From Croceibacterium xixiisoli (lineage in GTDB: Bacteria; Pseudomonadota; Alphaproteobacteria; Sphingomonadales; Sphingomonadaceae), in NCBI RefSeq assembly GCF_009827305.1, contig NZ_WTYJ01000001.1, forward strand, positions 1,116,001 to 1,180,000: a stretch of DNA of 64,000 bases. The letters are read 5' to 3'. The notes under the pieces are model-generated. The model ran no database searches. It was given only the letters and a program-made list of their open reading frames with translations, and was not told the DNA's origin. Below are positions 62,653 to 64,000 of the stretch, in pieces (position 1 is the first letter of the stretch; every line of letters begins with the position of its first letter). The position numbers were made by a program, and so were the translations under genes.

Positions 62653-63990
62653 TCACCTGATGTTCAACAGAGTGTCGAAAATGTCGTTCGCCACCTGCAT
62701 GGCACGGCCGGAAGCCTGGAACGCCAGCTGGAAGCGGAGCAGATTGGCAGCCTCATCGTCCAGATCGACGCCGGCCTGCTGCTTCAGCGATTCGCTGGCG
62801 GCGGTGGCGATCGATGCCAGCGCTTCCTGCGTGGTCTGGCGGCTGGAAACGCGGCTTGAAATATCGAACAGCAGCGCATTCGCGCCGGAGGCAGCGCCAC
62901 CGGTTTCCAGTGCGGAGCGCAGATCGGTCAGATTTGAGGCATCGCGGCTGGACGGATCCGAACCGGCCGGCGCAGTGGCCAGCAGAGATCCATTGGTAAA
63001 GGCCAGCGACATGCCAGCGGCCCCCATGCCGGTGAAGAGGGGTTGGCCATCCGATCCATCAAGCGCCGCACCCTGGGACTGCGCATCATTGACGGTGGCG
63101 GCAATGCCATCGGCGAGTGCATCCAGCCGGGTGCGGGTTTCGGCCACATAGGACAATGCCTGCGCGCTGCCGGCCAGCGAACCGCCGGTGGGGGTGACGG
63201 CCTGGCCATTGACGGCAAAGTTGATCGTGCCATCAGCTGCTTCGGCGACCGAGAGGGAGGCGCTGGCGCTGCCTTCGACGAACACGGCGCCGGTGCTGCC
63301 GCCCAGGCGCACGGTAACGGTACCGTTGGAGGCGAACTGCGTGGATACATCGGCAATATCACTGAGCTTGGTCAGCAGCAGATCGCGCTGATCGAGCAAG
63401 GTGGCGCGATCGCTGGAATTTTCGCCCGTACGAGCCAGCTGCAGGTTGATCCGGCCCAGATCGCTGCCGATCGTGTTGGCTTCTTCCACCTTGGCAGCGG
63501 CATCGAAGCGCAGGCCATCGCCCACCGCTTCCAGGCTGTCGGCCGCGATGTTGAACTTGTCTGCCATGGTTTGGGCCCCGGCCACGGCCGCGGCCCGCAG
63601 GGACGGATCGGTGGGGTTGTTGCTGAGTTGCAGCAGGCTGGCTTCGAAACCGACGATCGCTTCATAAACGCCGGCTTTTTCGATGGCGTTTTCCGTGCTC
63701 TTCAGCGCGGCCAGATCGGTATTGGCACGGGCCAGATCGCTGCCGGTCCGGCGGACTTCAGCCTGGCGAACGGCATCGGCATTGCGCGTGATCCCCGAAA
63801 CGCGGACCCCGGACAGGGATACGTCGCCCGGCCGCAGCACGCCGCTGCTGGCCGATACCTCAGACAATTGCACACTGCGGCGGACATAGCCTTCGGTCGA
63901 AGCGTTGGCGATGTTCTGCGCGGTGATGTCCAGCGCGCTGCGTGCGGCACGCGTGCCGCTGGCGGCAATGCTGAGGAGATCGGATGCCAT
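62653..63990 (-). CDS. flgK: Hook-filament junction protein FlgK
   Basis: A 445-residue FlgK. ASGTRAARSALDITAQNIANASTEGYVRRSVQLSEV is the flagellar rod/hook N-terminal motif, and the C-terminus LRFQLAFQASGRAMQVANDIFDTLLNIR is characteristic. The start is ten bases from the window edge and further flagellar genes (flgB-J) probably lie beyond it. It pairs with flgL downstream. Confidence 0.94.
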   Translation of the reverse strand: MASDLLSIAASGTRAARSALDITAQNIANASTEGYVRRSVQLSEVSASSGVLRPGDVSLSGVRVSGITRNADAVRQAEVRRTGSDLARANTDLAALKSTENAIEKAGVYEAIVGFEASLLQLSNNPTDPSLRAAAVAGAQTMADKFNIAADSLEAVGDGLRFDAAAKVEEANTIGSDLGRINLQLARTGENSSDRATLLDQRDLLLTKLSDIADVSTQFASNGTVTVRLGGSTGAVFVEGSASASLSVAEAADGTINFAVNGQAVTPTGGSLAGSAQALSYVAETRTRLDALADGIAATVNDAQSQGAALDGSDGQPLFTGMGAAGMSLAFTNGSLLATAPAGSDPSSRDASNLTDLRSALETGGAASGANALLFDISSRVSSRQTTQEALASIATAASESLKQQAGVDLDDEAANLLRFQLAFQASGRAMQVANDIFDTLLNIR

Positions 63991-64000
63991 GCTTATTTCT

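Overview
The window is high-GC DNA from an alphaproteobacterium, most likely a member of the Sphingomonadales. This rests on the gene set: a SciP-type CtrA inhibitor, HdaA, DUF2794, a small PEP-CTERM protein, a large TonB-dependent receptor coupled to PhoX, and a single-cluster flagellum. I saw no rRNA, tRNA, CRISPR array or transposase. Genus-level placement is not possible from the sequence alone.

Positions 1-21800 are a patchwork of short transcription units. In order they are: an MFS transporter, a PEP-CTERM mini-protein with a sigma54-like promoter, sciP, hemerythrin and isochorismatase-family genes, an MmyB-like regulator divergent from a methyltransferase, an IF-1 paralogue and a cold-shock gene. 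Next come a TonB-dependent receptor overlapping a PhoX phosphatase, a NYN-domain protein with a probable LOTUS domain, a TetR/SDR/old-yellow-enzyme electrophile-response unit, and an Rrf2/AhpD-like/azoreductase unit in which both promoters carry the same palindrome. Two tiny proteins (49 and 58 residues) share N- and C-terminal motifs and form an apparent unnamed family.

Positions 21800-29100 form a phosphate island: a beta-helix lipoprotein, PPK2 polyphosphate kinase behind a good Pho-box match, a phosphate-selective OprO/P porin, a membrane-anchored PstS-like protein and a Na+/Pi symporter with a PhoU-like tail. With the TonB receptor/PhoX pair upstream this could cover organophosphate hydrolysis, outer-membrane entry, periplasmic binding, inner-membrane import and polyphosphate conversion.

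Positions 29200-42000 are mostly housekeeping: rluE, purN (with a C-terminal MmcQ/YjbR domain), purM, a DUF2066-like gene, hdaA, a serine acetyltransferase, DUF2794, DUF4328, gph, glmU and glmS. A vapBC toxin-antitoxin pair sits between glmU and glmS behind a dense set of GATATC palindromes.

Positions 42200-64000 are flagellar. A sigma54 activator without a receiver domain heads a long minus-strand run, fliE-F-G-H-I-J-K-L-M-N-O-P-Q-R-flhB, then fliD-fliS. Flagellin is divergent and ends at a strong terminator. motA-motB and flgK-flgL follow on the minus strand. FliM lacks the usual N-terminal CheY-binding peptide. A small gene between flagellin and motB appears to be frameshifted in a short GCA repeat.
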